DNA of 64,000 bases from Hyalangium ruber (GTDB taxonomy: Bacteria; Myxococcota; Myxococcia; Myxococcales; Myxococcaceae): the NCBI RefSeq assembly GCF_034259325.1, contig NZ_JAXIVS010000010.1, forward strand, positions 1 to 64,000, read 5' to 3'. Both the position numbers and the translations under genes were made by a program. Positions within the stretch are counted from its first letter, which is position 1. Each line of letters begins with the position of its first letter. This document shows positions 43,978 to 53,348 of the stretch, piece by piece. Under the pieces are notes generated by a model that was not told where the DNA came from, ran no database searches, and was given only the letters and a program-made list of their open reading frames with translations.

Positions 43978-46845
43978 TCAGCTGAGCGGCACCCGCCGCG
44001 CCGAGCCCTCCGTCAGGTCCACCCGCAGCAGCCGGCCCGTCACGTCGAACACCAGCAGCTCTCCGGGCGAGAAGCGCACCCGCGCGCGCGTCTCGCCCTC
44101 GAGGAGGAAGCGCGCCCGCACGGTGCTGCCGCGCGACAGCAGCACCACCTCCTGGCCCACGGGCGTCGGCACGCAGCTCACCGTCCACGGGGGCATGTAC
44201 ACCCAGTGGTCCAGCCGCTCCACCTGACCGGTGAGCGGGTCGAGGCTCAGCATGGGCAGGCCGTCCCCCGAGCGGCGCGGGACGCGCGAGCGCAGCGTGG
44301 GCCCTCCGGGCAGCACGTAGGTCCACAGCTGCGGCTCCTCGCCCCACGTGGCGAAGCGCAGCTCCACGTCCACCTCGAGCGCCAGCACCGGGCCGCCGAC
44401 TTCGGACACCCGCCAGAGCGCCTTCAGGCCGTCGGCGTTCAGCGCATCCACCGCCATCACCGTGTCGCGCTCGGCGATGAACCACAGGCTGCCGTCGTAG
44501 CTGGGCGCGAAGGCGTCCACCTTCGCGTCGCACCAGTGCGTCGCCCGACGGGAGCCGAGCTCGATGCGCGAGATGCGCTTGAGCTCTCCACGCGGCGCCA
44601 GCGCCAGCACCCGGTCCTCGTGGACCGAGGGCACCAGGGAGAAGGCCGGCACGTCGAAGTGGGCCACCCGCCTGCCGTCGGTGCGCACCATGCGGACTCC
44701 CGCCTCACCCAGCGCCAGCAGCAGGCGCTGGCCCGACAGCGCCACCGCGTCATGAATGGGGTACGGGCCCGCCTCGGTCGCGCCGAGCCGCTCGGTCAGC
44801 AGCGCCGCTCCGGACTCGTCGATCCAGGGGTGGCGACGGGGATCCGACACGGGGGGAAGATCCGCGCGCAGCGTGCCGTCCCCCGCATCGCGCAGCAGCA
44901 GCGTCAGCAGGTTGGTGTCGATGCGCGTGTGGCCCGCCGCCCGGTCCCTCAAGAGCGAGCGCACCACGGGCCCGACCAGCACGGTGCGCGTGTCCGAGCG
45001 CGCCTCGGCGGCCAGCACCTCCGCGAAGGCCATCCGCTCGGCGGCTCGCTCCCGGCCCTCGTCCTCCAGCAGCGCGAGCGTCGGCGCGCGCGCGCCCTCG
45101 AAGGCCACGGGGAAGGCCGCCACCAGCCGCGCCAGGGCCCTCGCGCCGCCCACGCCCCCCACCTCGGAGCCATGCTCCAGCCACGAGCGCGCCAGCGGGC
45201 GGGCATCCTCCAGCGGCCACACCACGGTGGCGGCCCGCAGGTAGTCTCCGGCCTCCGCCAGCGACTCGGCCCACAGCAGCCGCAGGGTGCGCGCCTCGGC
45301 GGGGTGGGTGCGCTCCAGCCGCAGCACCGCGTCCGAGAAGGCCCCGCTGCGCCGGGCGATGGCCACCGCCCGCTTCAGGTCCTTGGCCAGCAGCCACTGG
45401 CGCACCACCAGCCCCGGCGCCAGGCCGCGCCCTTCGGCCAGCTCGGCCGCCAGCCCCAGCCGCTCGTGCTTCTCCAGGAAGGACACCGCCTCCTCGTGCT
45501 CGCCCAGCAGCTCGGAGAGGACGAAGGCCGCCTCGTCGATGCGGCCCTCGCGCTCCAGCTTGCGGAAGGCGGCGCGGTAGCGCTCCTGGAGCGCCGAGTA
45601 GATCTCCTCTCCGCCACCGAAGAGGCTCTTGCCGCCGCCCCCGCGAGCCGGCTGCAGGGTGATGCTCTCCCGAGGCCCCGGCAGCCCCAGGGCGATGCGC
45701 GCCGACTCCGTCATCCCCTTGCCCAGGGGGATGGCGTAGCGCAGCGCCTCGTCGAGGTTGCCCTGCTCGAACATGTCGAAGAGGCGCCGCACGTACTCCG
45801 CCTTGCGCTGGCCGAGGAGCGGACCCAGGGGCGTGTTGCGCAGCATCCACTCCGTGAGGCGCGAGAACAGCCCCGGCCCCTGCGGCTCGGGCGGCGGCGG
45901 AGCGCCTGCGCCTCGCGAGGCGGACGGCGAGGCCACCTCCTCGCTTCCGGAGAAGGCCTGTCGGAGCCTTCCCAGCAGGCGACTCAGCCACGAGGGAGGC
46001 CCCGGCGGTGCCTCCTTCCGAGGCTTGCTGGGAGAAGTGGCGCCCGAGGGCAGCGCGGGCTTCGCGGCCGCCTCCGGGCCCCGCGAGCCCAGGGTCCGCC
46101 GGAGCCACGAGGAGAGCCGCCCCACCAGCGAGGGACTGGAGGCAGCCTCCGGGGCCGAGGCGCTCGCGGCGCTCACCGGGGCTTCTGGACGTCGTGGGGC
46201 GTTCTCGCCCCGGAGCCAGGCGCGCAGCCGGTCCCACCACGAGCCCTGGGCGCGGGCCTTCGCGGCGAGCGCCTCCTGGGTCTTGGCGTCCACGGGCTGC
46301 CCTTCCATGCGTGCGCGCAGGGCCTCGGCCTCGGGCGCGGGGGCCGGAATGCCGGCCCCGAAACGCTCTCGAGCGGGCGCGGTGACGGGCTCCAGCACGG
46401 CCACCGGCGGCGGCGGCGCTCCCAGGCCCTTCACGGCGGCCACGCTCCACCCGGAGACCTCCAGCCACGCCGACACGTCCACCCGGCGCGAGGGGTCCGC
46501 CTGCAGCACCTCCGCGCGCCCGGCCCGCACCAGCACCACCGAGCCCAAGGCAGGCGCCAGGTGCGCACGTTCGGAGGCCGAGAGCGGAGCGGAGGTGAGC
46601 ACGCCCTCCTCCAGCGTGAGCGGCAACCCGGGTGCGGCGGCGCACTCCACCGGCCGGGGCTGGGGCAGCCGGAGCAGGAAGCCTCCCGCCACCTCGAAGA
46701 CGTTGATGCCGGGAGCCCACGTGGCGAGCACCCTCCCGCGGGCCTCGCGCTCGCCGAGCAGCGCGGGGTCGAACCAGAGGGCCGACGCCACCACGGTGCC
46801 CCGGTGGACGTGCAGCCGAGGCTTCACGGGGCGCGCGCGGCTCAC
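43978..46845 (-). CDS. bpX6-like beta-propeller protein of a MoxR-vWA ternary system
   Basis: 955 aa. The N-terminal 160 residues (LHVHRGTVVASALWFDPALL..., GSVVLVRAGRAEVLQAD) match what I recall of the bpX6 domain. A long Pro/Ser/Arg linker (about 180-360) leads to a helical-repeat region (about 370-660; FDMFEQGNLDEALRYAIPLGKGM, EREGRIDEAAFVLSELL). The C-terminal part (about 690-955) has propeller-like blades (HDAVALSGQRLLLALGEAGVRMV, VDAFAPSYDGSLWFIAERD). In the described systems these proteins are thought to recognise targets for a MoxR ATPase and a vWA protein. GTG 46845 overlaps the vWA gene's stop by four bases. It is the last gene of the operon. Confidence 0.75.
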   Translation of the reverse strand: MSRARPVKPRLHVHRGTVVASALWFDPALLGEREARGRVLATWAPGINVFEVAGGFLLRLPQPRPVECAAAPGLPLTLEEGVLTSAPLSASERAHLAPALGSVVLVRAGRAEVLQADPSRRVDVSAWLEVSGWSVAAVKGLGAPPPPVAVLEPVTAPARERFGAGIPAPAPEAEALRARMEGQPVDAKTQEALAAKARAQGSWWDRLRAWLRGENAPRRPEAPVSAASASAPEAASSPSLVGRLSSWLRRTLGSRGPEAAAKPALPSGATSPSKPRKEAPPGPPSWLSRLLGRLRQAFSGSEEVASPSASRGAGAPPPPEPQGPGLFSRLTEWMLRNTPLGPLLGQRKAEYVRRLFDMFEQGNLDEALRYAIPLGKGMTESARIALGLPGPRESITLQPARGGGGKSLFGGGEEIYSALQERYRAAFRKLEREGRIDEAAFVLSELLGEHEEAVSFLEKHERLGLAAELAEGRGLAPGLVVRQWLLAKDLKRAVAIARRSGAFSDAVLRLERTHPAEARTLRLLWAESLAEAGDYLRAATVVWPLEDARPLARSWLEHGSEVGGVGGARALARLVAAFPVAFEGARAPTLALLEDEGRERAAERMAFAEVLAAEARSDTRTVLVGPVVRSLLRDRAAGHTRIDTNLLTLLLRDAGDGTLRADLPPVSDPRRHPWIDESGAALLTERLGATEAGPYPIHDAVALSGQRLLLALGEAGVRMVRTDGRRVAHFDVPAFSLVPSVHEDRVLALAPRGELKRISRIELGSRRATHWCDAKVDAFAPSYDGSLWFIAERDTVMAVDALNADGLKALWRVSEVGGPVLALEVDVELRFATWGEEPQLWTYVLPGGPTLRSRVPRRSGDGLPMLSLDPLTGQVERLDHWVYMPPWTVSCVPTPVGQEVVLLSRGSTVRARFLLEGETRARVRFSPGELLVFDVTGRLLRVDLTEGSARRVPLS

Positions 46846-48635
46846 GAGCCCTCCTCCGGCGCGGCGCGGTAGATGGCGGTCTCGTGCTGGAAGCTCCACA
46901 CCACCAACTCCCCCTTCACCGTGAGCCACGCGAGCAGGGGCTGCCCGTGGCTGGCCTCGGCGTGGACCACGTCTTGCGCCGCCCGCGTCACCGTGCGGAC
47001 CCCCGAGGGGCTCAGGAGCATGAAGCCGCGCCGGTCCGGCCCCAGCAGCAGCAGCCCGGGCTCCTTCTTGGGGTAGCTGTTGATGCCCACGCCCACCACG
47101 CGCGAGCCCACCGGCACGGAGAGCTGCACGTTGCCCTGGGCCATCAGCACCTGCCACGTGCCCGGCTGGTGGCGCAGCGCGAGCAGCCCTGCCTCCGGGT
47201 GGCCGAAGCCGTGGACGTGGCCGAAGTACGCCTTGCCATCCCCCGGGCCGAGCGGCACGTGGCGCTGGTGGAAGTCCTCCAGCAGGCCCAGCCACACCCC
47301 CTCCATGGGAGAGCCTTCGGCGGGCGTCATGACGAAGGAGGGCCGGCCCTTCACCTCGGCGAAGGCGCTCACGCGGCTGGCCAGCAGCGCCGGCCCCTGC
47401 GGGTTGACGAGGAACAGGCGCCCCTCGGCGTCACGCACCAGCACGCGCTCGCGGTCATCCACGACCTGGACGGTGGCGAGGCCCGGCGGCAGGTGGGGCG
47501 CGGGCGCGTCGGGCAGCAGCCCCTCGTAGCCCAGGTAGGGAATGCCCCGGGGCCGGGTGATGCGAGAGCCCTCGGGCATCCAGCCGTGGATCCACAGGGT
47601 CCTGTCGTCGCGGGTGAGGGCGAGCAGGCCTCCATTGCGGCGCCACCCGGCGGCCACGAGCACCTGGCCCGCGGCCGGCTGGAAGCGTCGGGGCCGGGGA
47701 ACGGTGGCGCGCGGCGAGTGAGGCAAGGGCTGCACGGCCATGCTGCCATCGGCGCGAGCGAGGATGAGCCGCGAGCCATCCGCGGAGAAGAAGAACGACT
47801 GGACGCGGGCGCTGCGGGACAGGCGCACGGGCGCGGTGGCGCGCACGGTGAACGGGTCTCTCAGCAGACGCACGCACGCATCGGCGGGAGGCAGCTCCAG
47901 CTCCACGGCGGCGGGAGCCCGCGCCAGGCGCCGCACCGCCACGGAGAGCTTGCGGACGCCGGGCGCCACCACCTCGGCCACATCCACGCGGGACAGGCCG
48001 GCGGCCTCGGGGAAGCGGGCGAGCCGCGCATCCCCCACGAGCCAGCCATCCTCCGGCGCCGAGCCGAGCGCCAGCGCCTCGCGCCAGCGGGCCACGTGCT
48101 CGCCCCGGACCGGCACTCCGCTGCGGGCCGAGAGCCAGGTGTTCACCGTGGCGGGAGTCACCGCCGTGAAGGGCCCCTTGTCCGGGGAGGACTGGAGCAC
48201 GCCCCAGACGAACTCGGCGCCGGCCGCCTCCGCGCGCCGCTGCAGCACGACGAGCAGCGCGAGGTGGGCGATGCGAGGAGCGCCGAGCTGATCCGGCCCC
48301 GCGTCCATCAGCACCACCGTGCGCCGCGAGCCCTGGGGCTGCTTGAAGGCGGGCTTGAGGAAGGCCTGCTCGCCGAAGGCAGCACGCCGGACGAACTCGT
48401 CGGGAGACTCCAGGGCGTAGAGCCACTCGGTGAGCAGCAGCCGCTCGTAGGAGCCCCGGCGGGTGAGGCCGTCGTAGCCCTGGGGCTCGCCTCCGTCGGC
48501 CTCCCCACGAGGGCGCAGCGCGCCGATGGCCGCCGAGAGCCGGGCCACGTAGGGCCCGAGGCTGAGGGCGAGCTCCTCGGGGAAGATGGCGAGCTGGGTG
48601 GCCCAGGGGTGCAGCGCGGGAGGCAGGCTGCTCAC
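46842..48635 (-). CDS. vWA-beta-propeller protein of a MoxR-vWA ternary system
   Basis: 597 aa. Residues about 55-260 look like a vWA domain: LLLTEWLYALESPDEFVRR, then RRTVVLMDAGPDQLGAPR around Asp111 and LALLVVLQRRAEAAGAEFVWGV. The metal site DxSxS is replaced by DAGPD, so metal binding is doubtful. The rest (about 300-597) is beta-propeller-like, with blades such as FFFSADGSRLILARADGSMAV and LVAAGWRRNGGLLALTRDDRTLWI. GTG 48635 overlaps the bpX5 gene stop. This is the adaptor expected between MoxR and bpX proteins. Confidence 0.75.
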   Translation of the reverse strand: MSSLPPALHPWATQLAIFPEELALSLGPYVARLSAAIGALRPRGEADGGEPQGYDGLTRRGSYERLLLTEWLYALESPDEFVRRAAFGEQAFLKPAFKQPQGSRRTVVLMDAGPDQLGAPRIAHLALLVVLQRRAEAAGAEFVWGVLQSSPDKGPFTAVTPATVNTWLSARSGVPVRGEHVARWREALALGSAPEDGWLVGDARLARFPEAAGLSRVDVAEVVAPGVRKLSVAVRRLARAPAAVELELPPADACVRLLRDPFTVRATAPVRLSRSARVQSFFFSADGSRLILARADGSMAVQPLPHSPRATVPRPRRFQPAAGQVLVAAGWRRNGGLLALTRDDRTLWIHGWMPEGSRITRPRGIPYLGYEGLLPDAPAPHLPPGLATVQVVDDRERVLVRDAEGRLFLVNPQGPALLASRVSAFAEVKGRPSFVMTPAEGSPMEGVWLGLLEDFHQRHVPLGPGDGKAYFGHVHGFGHPEAGLLALRHQPGTWQVLMAQGNVQLSVPVGSRVVGVGINSYPKKEPGLLLLGPDRRGFMLLSPSGVRTVTRAAQDVVHAEASHGQPLLAWLTVKGELVVWSFQHETAIYRAAPEEGS

Positions 48636-49093
48636 GGGCGAGCCTCCTCGGCCGCGAGCCACGCGGCGAGCGTCTGGCGCGCCACGGCCCGAGCGGCGCC
48701 CACGGGGACGAGCTGCGCGGCGCGGGGCAGCACCGCCAGCGGAGTCCCCGCGGAGGCATGAGCGACCAGGGCGCGCTCGAGGAGCGCGGGGGCCACATCC
48801 GGCGCCAACGTGCAGGGCAGCAGCAGCGAGGGAGCAGCGACCTCCCGCCCGAGGTACACGGCGCCATCCACCCAGGGCAGCGCCCCGGTCTCTCCCAGCA
48901 GGACGAGGAGCCCGGGGCCGGCCACGCCCGTCCAGGCACCGAGCTGCGCGTCGGGCGCGGCGAGCGCCCTCCGAGCGAGGGCGAGCGCCACGGGGCCAGT
49001 GCCCGCGACCGCGAGCGCGACCAGCGGCTCCGGTCGCGGACTCCACATCACCGGCAGCCGCGAAGAGGACTGCGCCTGGGGAGGGTGACTCAA
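48632..49093 (-). CDS. bpX5-type small protein of a MoxR-vWA ternary system
   Basis: 153 aa, soluble. The order of segments WSPRPEPLVALAVAG, LLVLLGETGALPWVDGAVYLGRE, SLLLPCTLAPDVAPALLERAL and LVPVGAARAVARQTLAAWLA matches my memory of the bpX5 domain. It is the first gene of a three-gene operon with four-base overlaps. The start may instead be the ATG at residue 16, closer to the domain. Its biochemical role is unknown; it is assumed to assist the vWA and bpX6 proteins. Confidence 0.7.
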   Translation of the reverse strand: MSHPPQAQSSSRLPVMWSPRPEPLVALAVAGTGPVALALARRALAAPDAQLGAWTGVAGPGLLVLLGETGALPWVDGAVYLGREVAAPSLLLPCTLAPDVAPALLERALVAHASAGTPLAVLPRAAQLVPVGAARAVARQTLAAWLAAEEARP

Positions 49094-49154
49094 GACGTCG
49101 GGAGCTTAACCCACCCCAGGCCGGGCGGCCCTACCTCTCCACTTGGGCCAACCG

Positions 49155-51179
49155 TCAGTACGGCGTGGGGTCACACATCCACGGCTTCTCGCGGCAGTAG
49201 ATGGGATCGGGATCCGTGGGCGGAGGCGTACCGAGCACGAAGTTGTACGGCTTGCCGTCCAGCAGCGAGTTGTGCAGACCCTGCGCGTCGATGGCGTACA
49301 GGTAGATGGGGTGCTGGTAGCCATCGTGGAACTGCGAGGGGATGGTGAACTCGAAGCCATGGTTGCCCGTGGCGCCGTAGATGCCGTTGATGTCCGAGCG
49401 GAACACGTTCGTCGGCACGGAGAAGCCCGGGAAGCCCGAGCCGGCGGGACCACCGATGTAGTAATGCACCGCGAGGGACGTGCTCAGCGCGTGCAGGTCC
49501 ACCGCCCAGCCCTTCACGGTGCCGGTGCTGGTGATGCGCTCCACGTGGCCCTCGGCGCCCCCGAAGGTGAAGGTATGGGGGATGCCATCCACCGCCTGAT
49601 TGCTCAGGCCGTCCGTATCGATGCCGTAGACGTACACGGTGTGCGGCTGCCCGTCGTAGTACTGGGCGGGAATCGGCAGCTGGAAGCCATGGGCGCCGGG
49701 GATGGAGAAGACGTCGTTGACGTCATTGCGCGGCTGGTTCGCGGTGGCCGTGAACAACGGCGCTCCCGAACCCGAGGGCCCGTCGATGTAGTAATGCACC
49801 TGGAGGGAAGAGCCCGGCGAATGCACGTCGTAGACCCAGCCCTCGACTCCCGTGGTGGGGATGATGCGATCGACGTGGCCCTTCATGCCGGACAACCACT
49901 CGTACTCACCGCCCGAGGGGTCGCTCACCATGACCTGGTGCCCGGTGTCCGCGCGCCAGTAGATGGAGCCGCCCTCGAAGTGGTTCACCTTGCGGCCATC
50001 CTCCGTGTCCAGCGTGTCGGAGGTGGGGTAGCCGAGGAAGCCGTTCTCCCAGCCCATCTCCTCCCACTTCGAGCGGATCTCCCAGCGGACGACGTGGGCG
50101 CCCGTGTCCGGGTGCCAGTAGATGGAGGCGTTCTCATAGTGCTGGTAACGGCCCCAGTCCCGCGCCCGTCCCTCGTCGGTGATGGGGTCGCCGATGTACA
50201 GGTAGAGGTTGGGCTGCAGGTACTCCGCATACTTGCGAAACACCCAGCTGCCATACATCGAGGTGATGGCGTTCAGGTCACCATCGCTCAGGCCGTTGCG
50301 CTGGCCCACGGTGACTCCCGAGGGGGGAGTCGTCACGTACGAGAAGAGCGGCAGCGCATTGCCGGCAGCGTCTTTCTCACTGCAGTCCGAGGTGATCGAG
50401 TAGTGCATGATGGAGGCGAAGTCATAGCCCTGCATGCTCTTGCCGCTGTCGGTCTCCTTGTTGAACTGGTCCAGACAATCGGCGAAGTTTCCCTCCAGGA
50501 CATCGATGTAGTTGTCGCGATCCGACCGGTTGTGCTCGTGCCACAGGCCCAGGGCGTGGCCGATCTCATGAACGAGATTGCCGCTCCGGCACCAGTCGGC
50601 CACGTTGATGTCCTGACGGGCGGGGACCAGGCCGATCATCAGCCTGCCGACCACGGAGTTGCACTTGCCCTTCCCCCCCTCGGTGTTGCGCCGGAAGGTG
50701 ATGCAGTTCTCGAAGAGGTCGCAGACCGACTTCTGGGTGAAGCGGGCCACGGTGCGCCGCTCCCAGTGGGCCATGGCCGACTGGATGTCCGCCCGCTGCT
50801 GGCTCGTCAACGAGGCGTCCAACGCGTAGGGGATGACGGCGTTGCTCCACCGGTAGAAGCTGTCCTGGATGCCCAGACCGGACGCGGAGACGTTGCCCTC
50901 GGCCTGCGCCCGAGCCACCTCCGCACGCACGCGCGCGGACTCGGCCTCGACCTGCTCCACGCGCCCCAGGAGGATGTCGCCCTGGGTGACCGCCCACTCG
51001 CCCTCGACGACATAGGGCACCTCCTGCGGCGTCCGGCTTCGACCGAAGGGCAGGAAGGCCGAGCCCTTCACGGGGGCCTCGGGGGCAACGGGCTCACAGC
51101 CCTGGGACAGCACGGCGGCGACAGCGAGGAGAATCCAAGGAGCGCCCAGGCGCGAGCGGCCCCACGACCACGTCTTCAT
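49155..51179 (-). CDS. Secreted astacin-like metalloprotease with repeat modules
   Basis: 674 aa. A signal peptide (ILLAVAAVLSQGC) ends in a probable lipobox. A pro-region of about 80 residues is followed by the protease domain (about 95-330) with the zinc motif HEIGHALGLWHEH (His204, Glu205, His208, His214) and the Met-turn SIMHYS, as in astacin (M12A) enzymes. LGFP-type repeats follow (GFLGYPTSDTLDTEDGRK, GGSIYWRADTGHQV). Two repeated modules of about 100 residues end the protein (GHVDRI..., GHVERI..., each with VHYYI and HGF). It should digest extracellular protein, fitting predation. Start is the ATG at 51179; an in-frame GTG five codons earlier is possible. Confidence 0.9.
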   Translation of the reverse strand: MKTWSWGRSRLGAPWILLAVAAVLSQGCEPVAPEAPVKGSAFLPFGRSRTPQEVPYVVEGEWAVTQGDILLGRVEQVEAESARVRAEVARAQAEGNVSASGLGIQDSFYRWSNAVIPYALDASLTSQQRADIQSAMAHWERRTVARFTQKSVCDLFENCITFRRNTEGGKGKCNSVVGRLMIGLVPARQDINVADWCRSGNLVHEIGHALGLWHEHNRSDRDNYIDVLEGNFADCLDQFNKETDSGKSMQGYDFASIMHYSITSDCSEKDAAGNALPLFSYVTTPPSGVTVGQRNGLSDGDLNAITSMYGSWVFRKYAEYLQPNLYLYIGDPITDEGRARDWGRYQHYENASIYWHPDTGAHVVRWEIRSKWEEMGWENGFLGYPTSDTLDTEDGRKVNHFEGGSIYWRADTGHQVMVSDPSGGEYEWLSGMKGHVDRIIPTTGVEGWVYDVHSPGSSLQVHYYIDGPSGSGAPLFTATANQPRNDVNDVFSIPGAHGFQLPIPAQYYDGQPHTVYVYGIDTDGLSNQAVDGIPHTFTFGGAEGHVERITSTGTVKGWAVDLHALSTSLAVHYYIGGPAGSGFPGFSVPTNVFRSDINGIYGATGNHGFEFTIPSQFHDGYQHPIYLYAIDAQGLHNSLLDGKPYNFVLGTPPPTDPDPIYCREKPWMCDPTPY

Positions 51180-51301
51180 GTTGATGTGCCTCACGGGTGA
51201 AGAAGATGAGGCACCCTATAAAGGAGGGAGTGGCCCCTGGGGTGAGATGCCGTGAAACGCTCCCCCGGTGCCGTGAACCGGCCTACTGGGCCGGTGAACC
51301 G

Positions 51302-52111
51302 TCACCCCTTGCCGAGCAGGGCGTCCAGCCGCTCGCGGTAGCCCCGGCTGAGCTTCAGGCTGGTGCCGTCGTGGAGGGTGACTTGATACTCGCCGTGGAA
51401 AAGCGGCCGGAGCTCCTTTACCCGCTCGACGTTGACGATGGTGGAGCGGTGGATGCGCACGAAACGCCGGGGGTCCAGCTCCTCCTCCATCTCGCGCAGC
51501 GACTGGCGGACGAGGTGCTTCTGCGCGCCGGCATGCACCTGGATGTAGTTGTCCTCGGCTTCCAGCCAGTCGATCTCGCCCACGGGCAGGAAGGCCATCC
51601 GGCCCATGTCCTTGAGCACCAGCCGCTCCACGTAGCGGGGCGCGGGCGGCGGGGTGGGCGCGGGAAGGGAGGTGCCCAGCATCTCCGCGAGCTCGCGCGC
51701 CGCGCGCTGAACGCGCACGCCCTTCACGTGCTCCTTGGCGCGGGCCAGCACCTGGGCGAAGCGCTCGTCATCGAAGGGCTTGAGCAGGTAGTCCAGGGCC
51801 CGGAACTCGAAGGCCTTGAGGGCGTAGTTCTCGTAGGCGGTGACGAAGATGACGGCGGCGGTGCGCTCGTCTCCGAGCTCGCTGAGGACCTGGAATCCAT
51901 CCTTGCCCGCCATCTCCACGTCCAGGAAGACCACCTCGACGGGCTCGGACTGCCGGCGCAGGGCCTCCACGGCCTGGGAGCCATTGGCGCACTGGCCTAC
52001 CACCTCCACCTCGTGGTCGGCGGCCAGCAGCGCGCACAGGCTCTCGCGGGCGATGCGCTCGTCATCCACCACCAGCGCGCGGATGGGAGGCGGGGGCGGC
52101 GCCAGGCTCAT
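51302..52111 (-). CDS. LytTR-family response regulator
   Basis: 269 aa. Receiver domain (about 9-125) with VVDDERIARESL, phospho-acceptor Asp in VVFLDVEMAGKDG and LDYLLKPFD. The LytTR DNA-binding domain (about 165-265) has IDWLEAEDNYIQVH, FVRIHRSTIVNVERV and TLHDGTSLKLSRGYRERLD. It should bind direct repeats upstream of its targets. It overlaps the upstream kinase gene by four bases (ATGA). Targets are unknown; the adjacent protease gene on the same strand is a candidate. Confidence 0.93.
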   Translation of the reverse strand: MSLAPPPPPIRALVVDDERIARESLCALLAADHEVEVVGQCANGSQAVEALRRQSEPVEVVFLDVEMAGKDGFQVLSELGDERTAAVIFVTAYENYALKAFEFRALDYLLKPFDDERFAQVLARAKEHVKGVRVQRAARELAEMLGTSLPAPTPPPAPRYVERLVLKDMGRMAFLPVGEIDWLEAEDNYIQVHAGAQKHLVRQSLREMEEELDPRRFVRIHRSTIVNVERVKELRPLFHGEYQVTLHDGTSLKLSRGYRERLDALLGKG

Positions 52112-53235
52112 GAGCGCTGCTCCGCGCCCACGCGGCGGAAGGGAATGGCCACCTCGGCCAGGGCACCACCGCCCTCGGCGGGCAACAGCTCCAGCCGGTG
52201 CGCGTCACCATAGAGGTGGCGCAGCCGGGCGCGGGTGTTGGTCAGGCCGATGCCGCCCTCTTCGGGCACTCCGGGCTCGGGCTTCTCGCGCTCGATGGGC
52301 CCATGGCCCATGTCCCGCACGCGCAGCCACAGCATGTCCGCCTCGCGGGTGATGTGGATGTCCACCCGGTTCTCCCCCTCGTCCCCGCGCGAGCCGTGGC
52401 GCACGGCGTTCTCCACCAGGGGCTGCAGCAGCAGGTGGGGCACCAGCGCGTCGCTGGCCTCGGGGTCCACCTCGATGTGGGTGCGCAGCCGATCCTGGAA
52501 GCGCAGTTGCTCGACGCGCAGGTAGCGGCCCACGAAGTCCAGCTCCTGGCGCAGGGGGACTTCCTGGGCACCGTCGCTGCGCAGCACCGCGCGCAGCAGA
52601 TCCGCCAGACCCGCCGTCATCTGCACGGCGCCGCGCGAGTCACCGGTGCGGATGAGGCCCGAGATGGTGTTGAGCGCGTTGAAGAGGAAATGGGGGCGCA
52701 GCTGCATCTGCAGGGCGAAGAACTGGGCGCGCAGCAGCTGGCTCTCCAGCTCGGCGGTGCGCAGGCGGCGCTCGACATACAAGCGGTGGTAGCGCAGCGC
52801 GTGGCTCAGGCTGGCCACGGCGAAGTAGCTGAAGAAGTTGACGAAGAAGCCCTTGAGCAGACTGTCCACCCAGGGCTTGGGCGGCGCGCCCATCCATCGA
52901 TCGAGCAGGAGCCACACCGCCACGTCCATCACCCAGAAGAGGACGAGCAGCGCCACATGCACTCCCAGGTGGAGCGCCCAGCGGCGCTGGCCCAGCGGGA
53001 AGCGCTCCGACGCTGCGAAGATGCACGGGGTCATCAGCACCCACAGCAGGCCCCCTCCCATGGCGTTGACCCACCAGACGCGATCTGGCGCGGGGGTGCC
53101 ATAGAGCAGGGCGGACGCTGACTGCTGCCCGAAGGACACCAGGAAGACGGCGCCCCAACCCAGGAAGGCAAGCGCCAGCAGGCGCCAGTCCCAGGGCGAA
53201 AACTCGGCCTTTGATGTGCGTTGAGGGGAGAGCAA
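52108..53235 (-). CDS. LytS-type membrane sensor kinase
   Basis: 375 aa. Four or five membrane helices occupy about residues 17-160 (LLALAFLGWGAVFLVSF, GGGLLWVLMTPCIFAA, LLVLFWVMDVAVWLLL, FFVNFFSYFAVASL). A short coiled coil leads to the His_kinase domain with phospho-acceptor His182 in LRPHFLFNALNTI, then HATPase with LLQPLVENAVRHG and GGIGLTNTRARL. This is the usual cognate kinase of LytTR regulators, here overlapping by four bases. No extracytoplasmic domain is present, so it may sense the membrane itself. Confidence 0.93.
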   Translation of the reverse strand: MLSPQRTSKAEFSPWDWRLLALAFLGWGAVFLVSFGQQSASALLYGTPAPDRVWWVNAMGGGLLWVLMTPCIFAASERFPLGQRRWALHLGVHVALLVLFWVMDVAVWLLLDRWMGAPPKPWVDSLLKGFFVNFFSYFAVASLSHALRYHRLYVERRLRTAELESQLLRAQFFALQMQLRPHFLFNALNTISGLIRTGDSRGAVQMTAGLADLLRAVLRSDGAQEVPLRQELDFVGRYLRVEQLRFQDRLRTHIEVDPEASDALVPHLLLQPLVENAVRHGSRGDEGENRVDIHITREADMLWLRVRDMGHGPIEREKPEPGVPEEGGIGLTNTRARLRHLYGDAHRLELLPAEGGGALAEVAIPFRRVGAEQRS

Positions 53236-53348
53236 GGCAGGTCAATGGTTCATGCGTCCGACCGCCCTGTCAATCGAGGCCCCGGCGAACAGCCGGCAAC
53301 AGGAGTGTCCTGGTGCCATGATGTTCACGGCGCGAGGAGACAGGAACA

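Noticed and set aside
46845-47295. Upstream extension of the bpX6-like frame
   Set aside because: Those residues lie in another frame of the vWA-propeller gene and are low-complexity Gly/Ala/Arg. The GTG at 46845 with GTGA overlap is the better start.
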